Origin: Polynucleobacter sp. VK25
GTDB lineage: Bacteria; Pseudomonadota; Gammaproteobacteria; Burkholderiales; Burkholderiaceae
DNA length: 64,000 bases
NCBI RefSeq assembly: GCF_018687355.1
Contig: NZ_CP061288.1
Coordinates: 940,144 to 1,004,143, forward strand
Direction: 5' to 3'
Under the pieces are notes generated by a model. That model was not told where the DNA came from and searched no databases. It saw only the letters and a list, made by a program, of their open reading frames with translations. Positions 30,451 through 37,219 of this stretch are shown one piece after another. The translations under genes were made by a program, and so were the position numbers. Each line of letters starts with the position of its first letter. Position 1 is the stretch's first letter.

Positions 30451-31299
30451 TTAGTAACGAATAACCCTAATGACGCCACTGCGGATGCTGGGCAAATTGG
30501 CCACTATGACCGCTCCAGTCAAGGTAATCCACCAAGTTAAGTAGATCCATATCAGCCCTAAAGGAAAGATGGCGAAAGCGCCATAAACCGTTTTGTAGAA
30601 GGCTGTATGCGTTAAGAAAAGAGCAAAACCAAATTTCATTAACTCAAAAGCTAGTGCAGCGACTAAAGCTCCAGCAAACGCATCGCGCCACAAGATCTTG
30701 GTATACGGAAGAATTTTGTAGACTACCGCGTAGACCAAGATTGCCAAAAAGATCGGGGCAATCGTCGCCACTAATTTAAATCCTATGGATACAGCGCTAA
30801 TCCAACCTTCAGATGCACTAAACAAAACGCCGCTAAGGTAAATGCCTAAGCCCAGCAGTATTGGCCCCAAAATTGTTGCCGCACTGTAAATGGCGATTTT
30901 CTTGTACATAGGGCGAGTTGCGCTGACCTTGAAGATATGATTAAAGGCCCCTTCGATCACAGCAAGGGTCATTACAGTAGTAATAATGAGACCCGCTAAA
31001 CCAATAAAGGTTAATCCTCGTGCTTGAGAGGAAAATTGGTCCAAGTAAATAAATACCTGTTGGTTAATACCCCCCGGCATATAGGTATCTAATAGCCAAG
31101 TTTTAAAGGAATTTTTGACTTGAATGACGCTTGGCAGGTAGCCGATTAAGATTGTTGCAATTGTCACCATGGGAACCATGGATAGCGTGGTTGTAAAGGC
31201 TAGGCTAGCGGCAATTTGCTTCAAATTCTGGCCGCGGTTACGCTCCCAAATCTCTTTAGCCAGAGAGAGCCATAATTGGGGGTTACGAATAAGGCGCAT
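30451..31299 (-). CDS. YihY/virulence factor BrkB-family membrane protein
   Basis: This polytopic membrane protein has about six helices and the family start LKQIAASLAFTTTLSMVPM followed by the GGINQQV and YKILPYTKILWRDAFAGAL regions. The family was once annotated as ribonuclease BN, which is not correct; BrkB of Bordetella is linked to serum resistance. I take the ATG at 31299 (282 aa); a TTG at 31320 is also possible, and neither has a clear ribosome site. It is divergent from wrbA with almost no gap. Confidence 0.85.
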   Translation of the reverse strand: MRLIRNPQLWLSLAKEIWERNRGQNLKQIAASLAFTTTLSMVPMVTIATILIGYLPSVIQVKNSFKTWLLDTYMPGGINQQVFIYLDQFSSQARGLTFIGLAGLIITTVMTLAVIEGAFNHIFKVSATRPMYKKIAIYSAATILGPILLGLGIYLSGVLFSASEGWISAVSIGFKLVATIAPIFLAILVYAVVYKILPYTKILWRDAFAGALVAALAFELMKFGFALFLTHTAFYKTVYGAFAIFPLGLIWIYLTWWITLTGAVIVANLPSIRSGVIRVIRY

Positions 31300-31321
31300 C
31301 GCCGTATCATAAGAGATCAAT

Positions 31322-31930
31322 ATGAGCCAACACGAAATTTTAGTTTTGTACTACTCCCGCTATGGTGCAACCAAGGATTTGGCGCGTCTGATTGCCGAGG
31401 GTATTGAAAGTGTTCCTGGGGTAAATGCCCGTTTAAGGACTGTTCCTGCCATTTCAGCTGTTTGCGAGGCAACCGAAGCCACCGTACCCCAAGATGGCGC
31501 CCCTTATGCTGAATATTCGGATTTACAGGAATGTATAGGGCTTGCATTAGGATCGCCAACCCGCTTTGGCAATATGGCGGCTCCAATGAAGTACTTTTGG
31601 GATGGCAGTTCCTCAGAGTGGATGAATGGTGCATTAATAGGTAAACCAGCTTGCGTATTTACAAGCACTGGCAGCATGCATGGCGGCCAAGAAAGCACTC
31701 TTCTGACCATGATGATTCCATTGCTGCATCACGGCATGATGTTGATGGGCATTCCGTATAGCGAACCAGATCTCATGTCTTCTAGCACGGGCGGAAGTCC
31801 TTATGGTGTTACTCATCTTGCTCATGCCGATGGACGCGCACCAATCAGCGCTGAAGAGCAACGATTGGCAAAAGCTCAAGGAAGACGACTGGCTGAAACA
31901 GCCTTAATGCTTCACCTCAATAAAAAGTAA
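31322..31930 (+). CDS. wrbA: NAD(P)H:quinone oxidoreductase WrbA
   Basis: WrbA is a flavodoxin-like FMN enzyme that reduces quinones by two electrons and so limits redox cycling. The 202-aa protein has the FMN phosphate loop YYSRYGATKDLARLI (about 10-24), GSPTRFGNMAAPMKYFWD, and FTSTGSMHGGQESTLLTM. GAGA lies 5 nt before the ATG. It leads a short plus-strand run with the DUF2069 and flavoprotein genes. Confidence 0.94.
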   Translation: MSQHEILVLYYSRYGATKDLARLIAEGIESVPGVNARLRTVPAISAVCEATEATVPQDGAPYAEYSDLQECIGLALGSPTRFGNMAAPMKYFWDGSSSEWMNGALIGKPACVFTSTGSMHGGQESTLLTMMIPLLHHGMMLMGIPYSEPDLMSSSTGGSPYGVTHLAHADGRAPISAEEQRLAKAQGRRLAETALMLHLNKK

Positions 31931-31946
31931 GGCACGCAAATTCCAC

Positions 31947-32336
31947 ATGATGCAAAAGATTCTGAATAAAAATCCTTACCAACTCATTGCAACGGCCGCC
32001 TTTATTGATTTATTCATACTATGCGTGTGTTGGGAGTGGTTTATTTCACCGTTGCGACCCGGTGGCTCATGGCTAATACTGAAAGGCGTGCCCCTCTTAT
32101 TTGCTATTCCAGGACTCTGGAAAGGAAATGTCTATACCATGCAGTGGGCCTCTATGTTGATCTTGCTCTATATCACCGAAGGCTTGGTTCGCATCCTTGA
32201 AACGGGGGCAAACTTTTGGCTTGCCGTACTTGAAACATTTCTCGCAACGATTGGGTTTGTCTGTCTGTTGATGTATCTAAAGCCAATTAAAAAAGACGCG
32301 AAAGCATTAAAGAAGAAAATGCGGGCCGAAAACTAA
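31947..32336 (+). CDS. DUF2069 membrane protein
   Basis: The 129-aa protein has four membrane helices and the DUF2069 pattern, with GLWKGNVYTMQWASMLILLY in the middle and a Lys-rich C-terminal tail (KKDAKALKKKMR). Function unknown; in betaproteobacteria it commonly follows wrbA, as here (16 nt gap). Its stop overlaps the next start as TAATG. Confidence 0.82.
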   Translation: MMQKILNKNPYQLIATAAFIDLFILCVCWEWFISPLRPGGSWLILKGVPLLFAIPGLWKGNVYTMQWASMLILLYITEGLVRILETGANFWLAVLETFLATIGFVCLLMYLKPIKKDAKALKKKMRAEN

Positions 32337-33751
32337 TGCAAGACTTCATCCAACAACTTTCAGGCGCTATAGATCAGAAGTACCTTCTGACCCAAGAGGA
32401 AGATAAAGCGCCCTACCTTACTGATTGGCGCAAACGCTTTACAGGAAAAGCTCTTGCCGTTGTGCTACCTAGTACAAGCGCTGAAGTTGCGGGAATCATT
32501 AAGTTGTGCGCACAGCATCAAGTTGCCGTAGTTCCGCAAGGTGGTCACACGGGGTTTTGTGGGGGCGCCACACCAGATAACAGTGGTACGCAAATCATTC
32601 TTAATCTTAAGCGCATGAATCGGATCCGCGAGGTTGATGTAGCCAACCAAACCATCACGCTTGAAGCAGGCTGTATTTTGCAGGCGGTTCAAGATAAAGC
32701 GGTCGAGCATGGGTTTTTATTTCCCTTAAGTCTTGGAGCAGAGGGTAGCTGCATGATTGGCGGAAATCTTGCAACCAATGCTGGTGGAACTAATGTTCTC
32801 CGCTACGGCAATACTCGAGATCTCTGCTTAGGTCTTGAAGTTATTACTGCTAAGGGTGAAATTTGGAATGGCATTAAAGGTTTGCGCAAAGACAATACTG
32901 GCTATGATTTACGCGACTTATTCATTGGGTCTGAAGGGACTCTTGGCATCATTACGGCTGCAGTGATGAAGCTATACCCTCTGCCAATTTCTCAATGGAC
33001 CACACTGGTAGCGTGTGAGAATGTTGCATCCACAATTACTCTATTGAATCTCTTTCAAAAACGTGCCAGCGCATTACTTACTGGTTTTGAAATGATGACG
33101 CGAGAATCATTGGATTTAAATGAAAAGCATTTTCCGCAAATGGCTAATCCCTTAAAGGGAAACCCACCCTATACGGTCTTGATTGAATTGTCAGACCACG
33201 AAAGCGAAGAGCATGTCAGGCAGCTACTCGAAGCAATCCTGGAAGAAGCTTTTGAGGCCCAGTTGATTAGTGATGCGGTCATCGCTAGCAATTTAAGTCA
33301 GGCGAACGGGTTTTGGCATATGCGTGAACACATCACTCTTGCACAAGCTCAGGAAGGTGCCAATCTCAAACATGACATCACCATTCCCCTATCTTCACTT
33401 GAGAGCTTTATTCAAGTGACTGATGCATTAATGAGGGATAGATTCCCTGGTGTCAGGATTATCAATTTTGGACATCTTGGGGATGGGAACTTGCATTACA
33501 ACATCGCCCCACCCTTGGGCATCGATCCTAAGACTTTCAATGAATTTAATGAAAAACAGATTCATGAGCTTGTTTATGACCAGGTAGAACGTTGCAAAGG
33601 CTCTATCTCCGCAGAACATGGGGTTGGGCAGCTTAAATTAGACGGCCTAAGGGCTCATAAAGGCAAAGTAGCCCATGAGCTTATGAAGACCCTAAAAAGG
33701 GCTCTAGACCCCCAAAATATCCTTAACCCCCATAAAGTCGTCTCGATTTGA
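32336..33751 (+). CDS. FAD-linked oxidase, GlcD / D-2-hydroxyglutarate dehydrogenase family
   Basis: The 471-aa protein has an N-terminal FAD-binding domain (about 35-215) with PQGGHTGFCGGATPD and GGNLATNAGGTNVLRYG. The C-terminal FAD-linked oxidase domain has FGHLGDGNLHYNI and the metal-site stretch ISAEHGVGQLK. Members oxidise D-2-hydroxy acids such as D-lactate, glycolate or D-2-hydroxyglutarate; this one is closest in layout to single-polypeptide D-2-hydroxyglutarate or D-lactate dehydrogenases. No glcE/glcF partners are present. It is translationally coupled to the DUF2069 gene. Confidence 0.88.
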   Translation: MQDFIQQLSGAIDQKYLLTQEEDKAPYLTDWRKRFTGKALAVVLPSTSAEVAGIIKLCAQHQVAVVPQGGHTGFCGGATPDNSGTQIILNLKRMNRIREVDVANQTITLEAGCILQAVQDKAVEHGFLFPLSLGAEGSCMIGGNLATNAGGTNVLRYGNTRDLCLGLEVITAKGEIWNGIKGLRKDNTGYDLRDLFIGSEGTLGIITAAVMKLYPLPISQWTTLVACENVASTITLLNLFQKRASALLTGFEMMTRESLDLNEKHFPQMANPLKGNPPYTVLIELSDHESEEHVRQLLEAILEEAFEAQLISDAVIASNLSQANGFWHMREHITLAQAQEGANLKHDITIPLSSLESFIQVTDALMRDRFPGVRIINFGHLGDGNLHYNIAPPLGIDPKTFNEFNEKQIHELVYDQVERCKGSISAEHGVGQLKLDGLRAHKGKVAHELMKTLKRALDPQNILNPHKVVSI

Positions 33752-33841
33752 TCAGAATACGCACTTTTTTGTGAAATATTTTGTAATTCGTGTCATCTCG
33801 GTCGCTTTTCCAAGCGTTGTATGGGCATGGAGGTGGCAAAT

Positions 33842-34027
33842 ATGTCAACAAGACTCAAACGTTGGGCCCGCGCAATTCAACAGATCGACTTGTCCAAAAG
33901 GACGCCTGAGGTAGCTATTGGCTATTTGGATAGCAAATATCGCGATATTGCTTGGCGTTATATCCGTATCCTAGGCTTTGAGCGCACTATCAGCTTCATG
34001 GCTAGCAATAATTTTCACCCAGAATAA
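33842..34027 (+). CDS. Small basic protein of unknown function
   Basis: A 61-aa protein starting MSTRLKRWARAIQQ. I choose this ATG because a strong GGAGGT (33829-33834) lies 7 nt upstream; two earlier in-frame ATGs (33821, 33827) have no such site. It is rich in Arg, Tyr, Trp and Ile, predicted mostly helical, with no signal peptide or Cys pair. A good terminator follows 11 nt after the stop, so it looks like a real monocistronic gene. I do not recognise the family. Confidence 0.7.
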   Translation: MSTRLKRWARAIQQIDLSKRTPEVAIGYLDSKYRDIAWRYIRILGFERTISFMASNNFHPE

Positions 34028-34038
34028 TTGTTAAAAAC

Positions 34039-34068
34039 CCTAAATAACTGATTTATTTAGGATTTTTT
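34039..34068. terminator. Bidirectional terminator
   Basis: CCTAAATAA (34039-34047) pairs with TTATTTAGG (34053-34061) in a perfect 9-bp stem. T-runs follow on both strands (ATTTTTTC on plus, GTTTTTAAC on minus). It ends the small orphan gene and the convergent dehalogenase gene. Confidence 0.85.
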
Positions 34069-34092
34069 CTTTTACTCTTCTTATTCCGGCTT

Positions 34093-34989
34093 TCAGCCAA
34101 AGAATTCCTTGGCCTCTTTCAGCAATAGAGCCGGAATCTCTTCCGGTATGTAGTGTCCACTTGGTACCGCAGCCCCGCTAACCATATCGGCAACTTGCTG
34201 CCAGTCCTCTAGAGGCTTGAAGCATTTATTTACCAATCCATGCTCACCCCATAAAACCCTGAGCGGCATATTTAGTTTCTTTGCTGCGGCACGATCTGCG
34301 CGATCATGAATAAGATCAATAGTGGCAGCAGCGCGATAGTCTTCACACATCGCATGCATACCTTGTGGCTCACTTGCGCCTGCCAAATATTCAGCCCAAC
34401 GTTCTGGTGAAAATATTCCCGTTCCTGCGTGTCGACCCATATGATTCTTGAGCCAATATTCTGGATTGGCTCCAATCATTGTTTCTGGAACCGGCTCTGG
34501 TTGAATTAAGAAGAACCAGTGCCAGTAACCTTTGGCAAATTCCATTGTGGTCTTGTCATACATTGTTAAGGTTGGAGATATATCTAGAACCATCAAACGC
34601 AGAACGCTTTCAGGAAAGTCCATAGCTAATCGATGGGAGACTCTACCCCCTCTGTCGTGACCAAGTAAAAAGAATTGATCAAATCCCAAGCTCTTCATTA
34701 AAGTATGCTGATCTGCAGCCATAGATCGTTTCGAATACGTTGAATGGTCTGCCTCGCCATGAGGCTTTGAGGACTGCCCATAACCTCGTAGATCTGCAGC
34801 AACTACAGTAAAAAGTTTGGCCAATTCAGGCGCCACTTGACTCCAGATTGCCTTGGTCTGGGGGAAGCCGTGCAGAAGCAACAAAGGCGGCCCACTGCCG
34901 CCAATGAGATATGCAATTTCAATGGGGCCATCGCTCGATGAGACGGTAATTTTATTTTCTTTAAAACCTGGAAAAGAAACAGACATCAT
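34093..34989 (-). CDS. Haloacetate (fluoroacetate) dehalogenase-like alpha/beta hydrolase
   Basis: The 298-aa hydrolase has an Asp nucleophile in LLGHDRGGR (Asp112) rather than Ser, as in dehalogenases and epoxide hydrolases. It keeps the full set known from fluoroacetate dehalogenases: Arg113 and Arg116 (substrate carboxylate), His157-Trp158 (in YWHWFF) and Tyr218 (in EDYRA) for halide binding, and His279 (in SGHY). The family cleaves C-F or C-Cl bonds of haloacetates. No signal peptide. It is a single gene. Actual substrate is unproven; epoxide hydrolase is the main alternative, but the Tyr/His/Trp pocket argues against it. Confidence 0.8.
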   Translation of the reverse strand: MMSVSFPGFKENKITVSSSDGPIEIAYLIGGSGPPLLLLHGFPQTKAIWSQVAPELAKLFTVVAADLRGYGQSSKPHGEADHSTYSKRSMAADQHTLMKSLGFDQFFLLGHDRGGRVSHRLAMDFPESVLRLMVLDISPTLTMYDKTTMEFAKGYWHWFFLIQPEPVPETMIGANPEYWLKNHMGRHAGTGIFSPERWAEYLAGASEPQGMHAMCEDYRAAATIDLIHDRADRAAAKKLNMPLRVLWGEHGLVNKCFKPLEDWQQVADMVSGAAVPSGHYIPEEIPALLLKEAKEFFG

Positions 34990-35003
34990 TCATCCAAATA
35001 AAT

Positions 35004-35021
35004 GAGCCCCCTTGGGGGCTC
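35004..35021 (-). terminator. Terminator after the EF-hand gene
   Basis: GAGCCCCC (35004-35011) and GGGGGCTC (35014-35021) form a tight 8-bp stem with a 2-nt loop. On the minus strand ATTTATTT follows. It lies 15 nt past the EF-hand stop and just upstream of the dehalogenase gene. Confidence 0.7.
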
Positions 35022-35035
35022 TTGAAGTTTCGATC

Positions 35036-35299
35036 TTATCTATCAGCCATTGCCTGAATTTCAGCAACAGTCACATAGCCCTTATTACCTGTGTCGATGT
35101 AGCTGAAGTGGTCATAAATCCTAGGCATGCAACCCTTCGCCTCATCTCGAGTTAACTTACCATCATGATTAACATCGCATTTAGCAAATCGCTCAGCTAC
35201 CTCCTTATTGCGAGACGCATTATCCGCATACACCGGAATAGAAAAGGCTAGAAAGGAGCTTATGCCAATAAGGGTTAGTAATTTACAAAATAATTTCAT
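35036..35299 (-). CDS. Exported EF-hand calcium-binding-like protein
   Basis: The 87-aa protein has a signal peptide (cut after about Ala25, VYA-DNA) and two EF-hand loops: DVNHDGKLTRDE (about 42-53), which has the classic 1,3,5,7,9,12 ligand pattern, and DTGNKGYVTVAE (about 69-80). A Cys41/Cys57 pair flanks the first loop and may form a disulfide in the periplasm. It lies 9 nt after the DUF3313 lipoprotein gene on the same strand, so the two are probably co-transcribed. Function unknown. Confidence 0.82.
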   Translation of the reverse strand: MKLFCKLLTLIGISSFLAFSIPVYADNASRNKEVAERFAKCDVNHDGKLTRDEAKGCMPRIYDHFSYIDTGNKGYVTVAEIQAMADR

Positions 35300-35308
35300 G
35301 ATGGGCGC

Positions 35309-35992
35309 TTATTTCCCGGTTGGCGTTGGATTTGCGGATTGCTCCAAAGCTGAGCGGACAACTTTCTTCGCCATTGCAACAAAAGAATCTGCAGATCCAG
35401 CATTGGTTCTAAAAGATTCACCCTGAACAGTGATTAAGCCCTCGCCTAATAGTTGTTTTGATTGGCTATCAGTGATCTTGCTTTCAACCAAAAGCGCAGG
35501 AGTTTTTGAATTCACTCCACCAGCGTAGGCAGCAGCATTCATGGCCAAGCCTATAGGTGTGAAATTCCAAGGCTGCAAACTATCCGTTGAACTCTCAGCG
35601 CCAGTAATACCTACTGAAATACGCGCAGTACCAGGACCAGGCTGCGTAACAATCCGAATATTTCCACGGGCATTTACTGCCTCAACCATGGAGGCTTGTA
35701 ATGCAGCCTTCGCTTTATTAATCACATCAAGGCTGACCTCTTTGGTTGCGTTTTGATTTAAATAGATAGGGTCAAGGATTACTGCTGTATAGATGCCAGG
35801 ATTTACACCTGATACACGGTACCTCCAAATACGGGTGTCTTTATCGCTCGTTGCCATCGGAACTAAAAGGTTGTAGTCAGGCAAGAAGCCTGATCGAGGC
35901 ATTGACTCTGTCGCTAATTTGGGTGCATTACTACAAGCGGCTAATGTGATAGCCGCCATAAATGACACTAACAAAACATTCATTTTTTTCAT
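35309..35992 (-). CDS. DUF3313 lipoprotein
   Basis: The 227-aa protein has a lipoprotein signal peptide with lipobox LAAC (Cys20). The following sequence, with SGFLPDYNLLVP and YTAVILDPIYL, fits DUF3313. A Gly/Ala-rich hydrophobic stretch near 145-160 (TPIGLAMNAAAYAGG) is typical of the family. Its role is unknown; it is probably anchored in the outer membrane facing the periplasm. It leads the pair with the EF-hand gene. Confidence 0.82.
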   Translation of the reverse strand: MKKMNVLLVSFMAAITLAACSNAPKLATESMPRSGFLPDYNLLVPMATSDKDTRIWRYRVSGVNPGIYTAVILDPIYLNQNATKEVSLDVINKAKAALQASMVEAVNARGNIRIVTQPGPGTARISVGITGAESSTDSLQPWNFTPIGLAMNAAAYAGGVNSKTPALLVESKITDSQSKQLLGEGLITVQGESFRTNAGSADSFVAMAKKVVRSALEQSANPTPTGK

Positions 35993-36061
35993 AGCGATTC
36001 CAGGTGATTGATTGAGATACTTAAAGGACTAGCTTCAAAAGGACATCATACCCACATCCAA

Positions 36062-36463
36062 TTAATCCGGTGCCGGGCATGGCAGAGTTCCGCCCGTCTT
36101 TTTGTGAATCTGAGGTTTGCAATCAGCTTGAGCAGGAGCCGTCTGAGTTGAAGCCATTGCTTCAGACGGTGCAACCTTGTTCAATGGTGCCTGCACTGAA
36201 GGTGTTGTAGTTGTTGTGGATGGCGATGGAGCGATTGGGCTGCTTGCTACGGGAGTCGGCTTTGCAGGAGCTAAACCAAGTTCTCTATAAAACGCCTTAT
36301 CTGAACCAGGGCAAGGCATTAGTGCGCCCGTTTTAGGATTCACAACATCTTTGCATTGGGGGTTCGCTTCGAGTCGCGCCTCTAGCTTTGCTGATGAGCA
36401 AGCCCCAAGAAGAAGCAAGGCGCAGGAGATCAGCAAGGATGTTCTGAGTAAATTGGTATTCAT
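36062..36463 (-). CDS. Lipoprotein with two matching Cys-loop motifs
   Basis: The 133-aa protein has a signal peptide with lipobox LGAC (Cys22). Two nearly matching motifs occur: CKDVVNPKTGALMPC (Cys37-Cys51) and CKPQIHKKTGGTLPC (Cys115-Cys129, at the extreme C-terminus). They share spacing and the core KTG...PCP..D. Between them is a 60-residue Pro/Ser/Thr/Ala linker that looks disordered. Each pair could form a disulfide loop. I do not recognise the family. It lies 69 nt upstream of the DUF3313 gene on the same strand. Confidence 0.75.
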   Translation of the reverse strand: MNTNLLRTSLLISCALLLLGACSSAKLEARLEANPQCKDVVNPKTGALMPCPGSDKAFYRELGLAPAKPTPVASSPIAPSPSTTTTTPSVQAPLNKVAPSEAMASTQTAPAQADCKPQIHKKTGGTLPCPAPD

Positions 36464-36541
36464 CAGATCATTCTAAGGCAATGTACGCAAGAAAAAGATA
36501 CGTCAAGCCGTAGTTTAAAGCATTGGGTGTGTAGAGAATTT

Positions 36542-36618
<77 letters not shown>

Positions 36619-36653
36619 AATGTGCTGGGTCTATCTAGAACAATAAGGGAAAG

Positions 36654-36730
36654 TGGTCGGAGTACAAGGATTCGAACCTTGGACCCCCTGCTCCCAAAGC
36701 AGGTGCGCTACCAGGCTGCGCTACACTCCG
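36654..36730 (-). tRNA. tRNA-Pro (anticodon TGG)
   Basis: The 77-nt minus-strand cloverleaf has acceptor CGGAGTG/TACTCCG, discriminator A and encoded CCA. The anticodon stem-loop CCTGC TTTGGGA GCAGG carries TGG, and the T-arm CAAGGTTCGAATCCTTG is intact. It is the first gene of the Pro-Arg pair. Confidence 0.95.
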
Positions 36731-36741
36731 ACGGAATCGAT

Positions 36742-36771
36742 ATTCTACACCGAGAGCGCCGTTTGAGGCAA
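36742..36771 (-). promoter_or_regulatory. Predicted promoter of the tRNA-Pro/Arg pair
   Basis: On the minus strand TTGCCT (36771-36766) and TAGAAT (36747-36742) are 18 nt apart, matching consensus at 4 and 5 of 6 positions. The -10 lies 11 nt before the tRNA-Pro 5' end, as expected for a tRNA promoter. Confidence 0.55.
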
Positions 36772-36790
36772 ATCCTGTAAGATTCATCCC

Positions 36791-37159
36791 ATGAGTGCCT
36801 ATTTTTCAAGCAAATTTACAAAGCAAGTTCATGCCGCACTTACAGCGGCATTGCTAGTATTTTGCTTGCTAGGCACCCACTTGGTGGGCCTCTCACATGC
36901 TATTTCTCACGCTGGATTACAAAAGCAAGCTACAGAGGCTAGCGCATCAAGCAATATCGATAAGAGCTTCAGTCACAGCTCTGATGTATGTCACCTGTTT
37001 GATGCACTTTCGCTTGCGGGATTTGTGCCGAGCAGTCACGGTGACGCCGAAGTCATCTTGGGCAGCGCTTCAGATCCGCAGAATTCAAGCAACCCTTCAT
37101 TACGGAGTTTAGTTTCCAACTCGTATCACTCGCGTGCGCCCCCTACCTTCATCCTTTAA
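36791..37159 (+). CDS. Small exported protein upstream of the ZnuD-like receptor
   Basis: The 122-aa protein has an N-terminal hydrophobic segment (about 13-36) that could be a signal peptide or anchor. It then has His residues (GLSHAISHA) and the motif DVCHLFDALSLAGFVPS near residue 65. Such CxLFDA-type proteins resemble DUF2946-like small proteins often found before TonB receptors for metals. It ends 60 nt before the receptor and is probably co-transcribed with it. A metal-related role is inference. Confidence 0.65.
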   Translation: MSAYFSSKFTKQVHAALTAALLVFCLLGTHLVGLSHAISHAGLQKQATEASASSNIDKSFSHSSDVCHLFDALSLAGFVPSSHGDAEVILGSASDPQNSSNPSLRSLVSNSYHSRAPPTFIL

Positions 37160-37219
37160 AACACAGCGCCCTTGAGGGCACCCTCGTTTTAGTCACTCAC
37201 CAATACTTGGTGAATTTGG

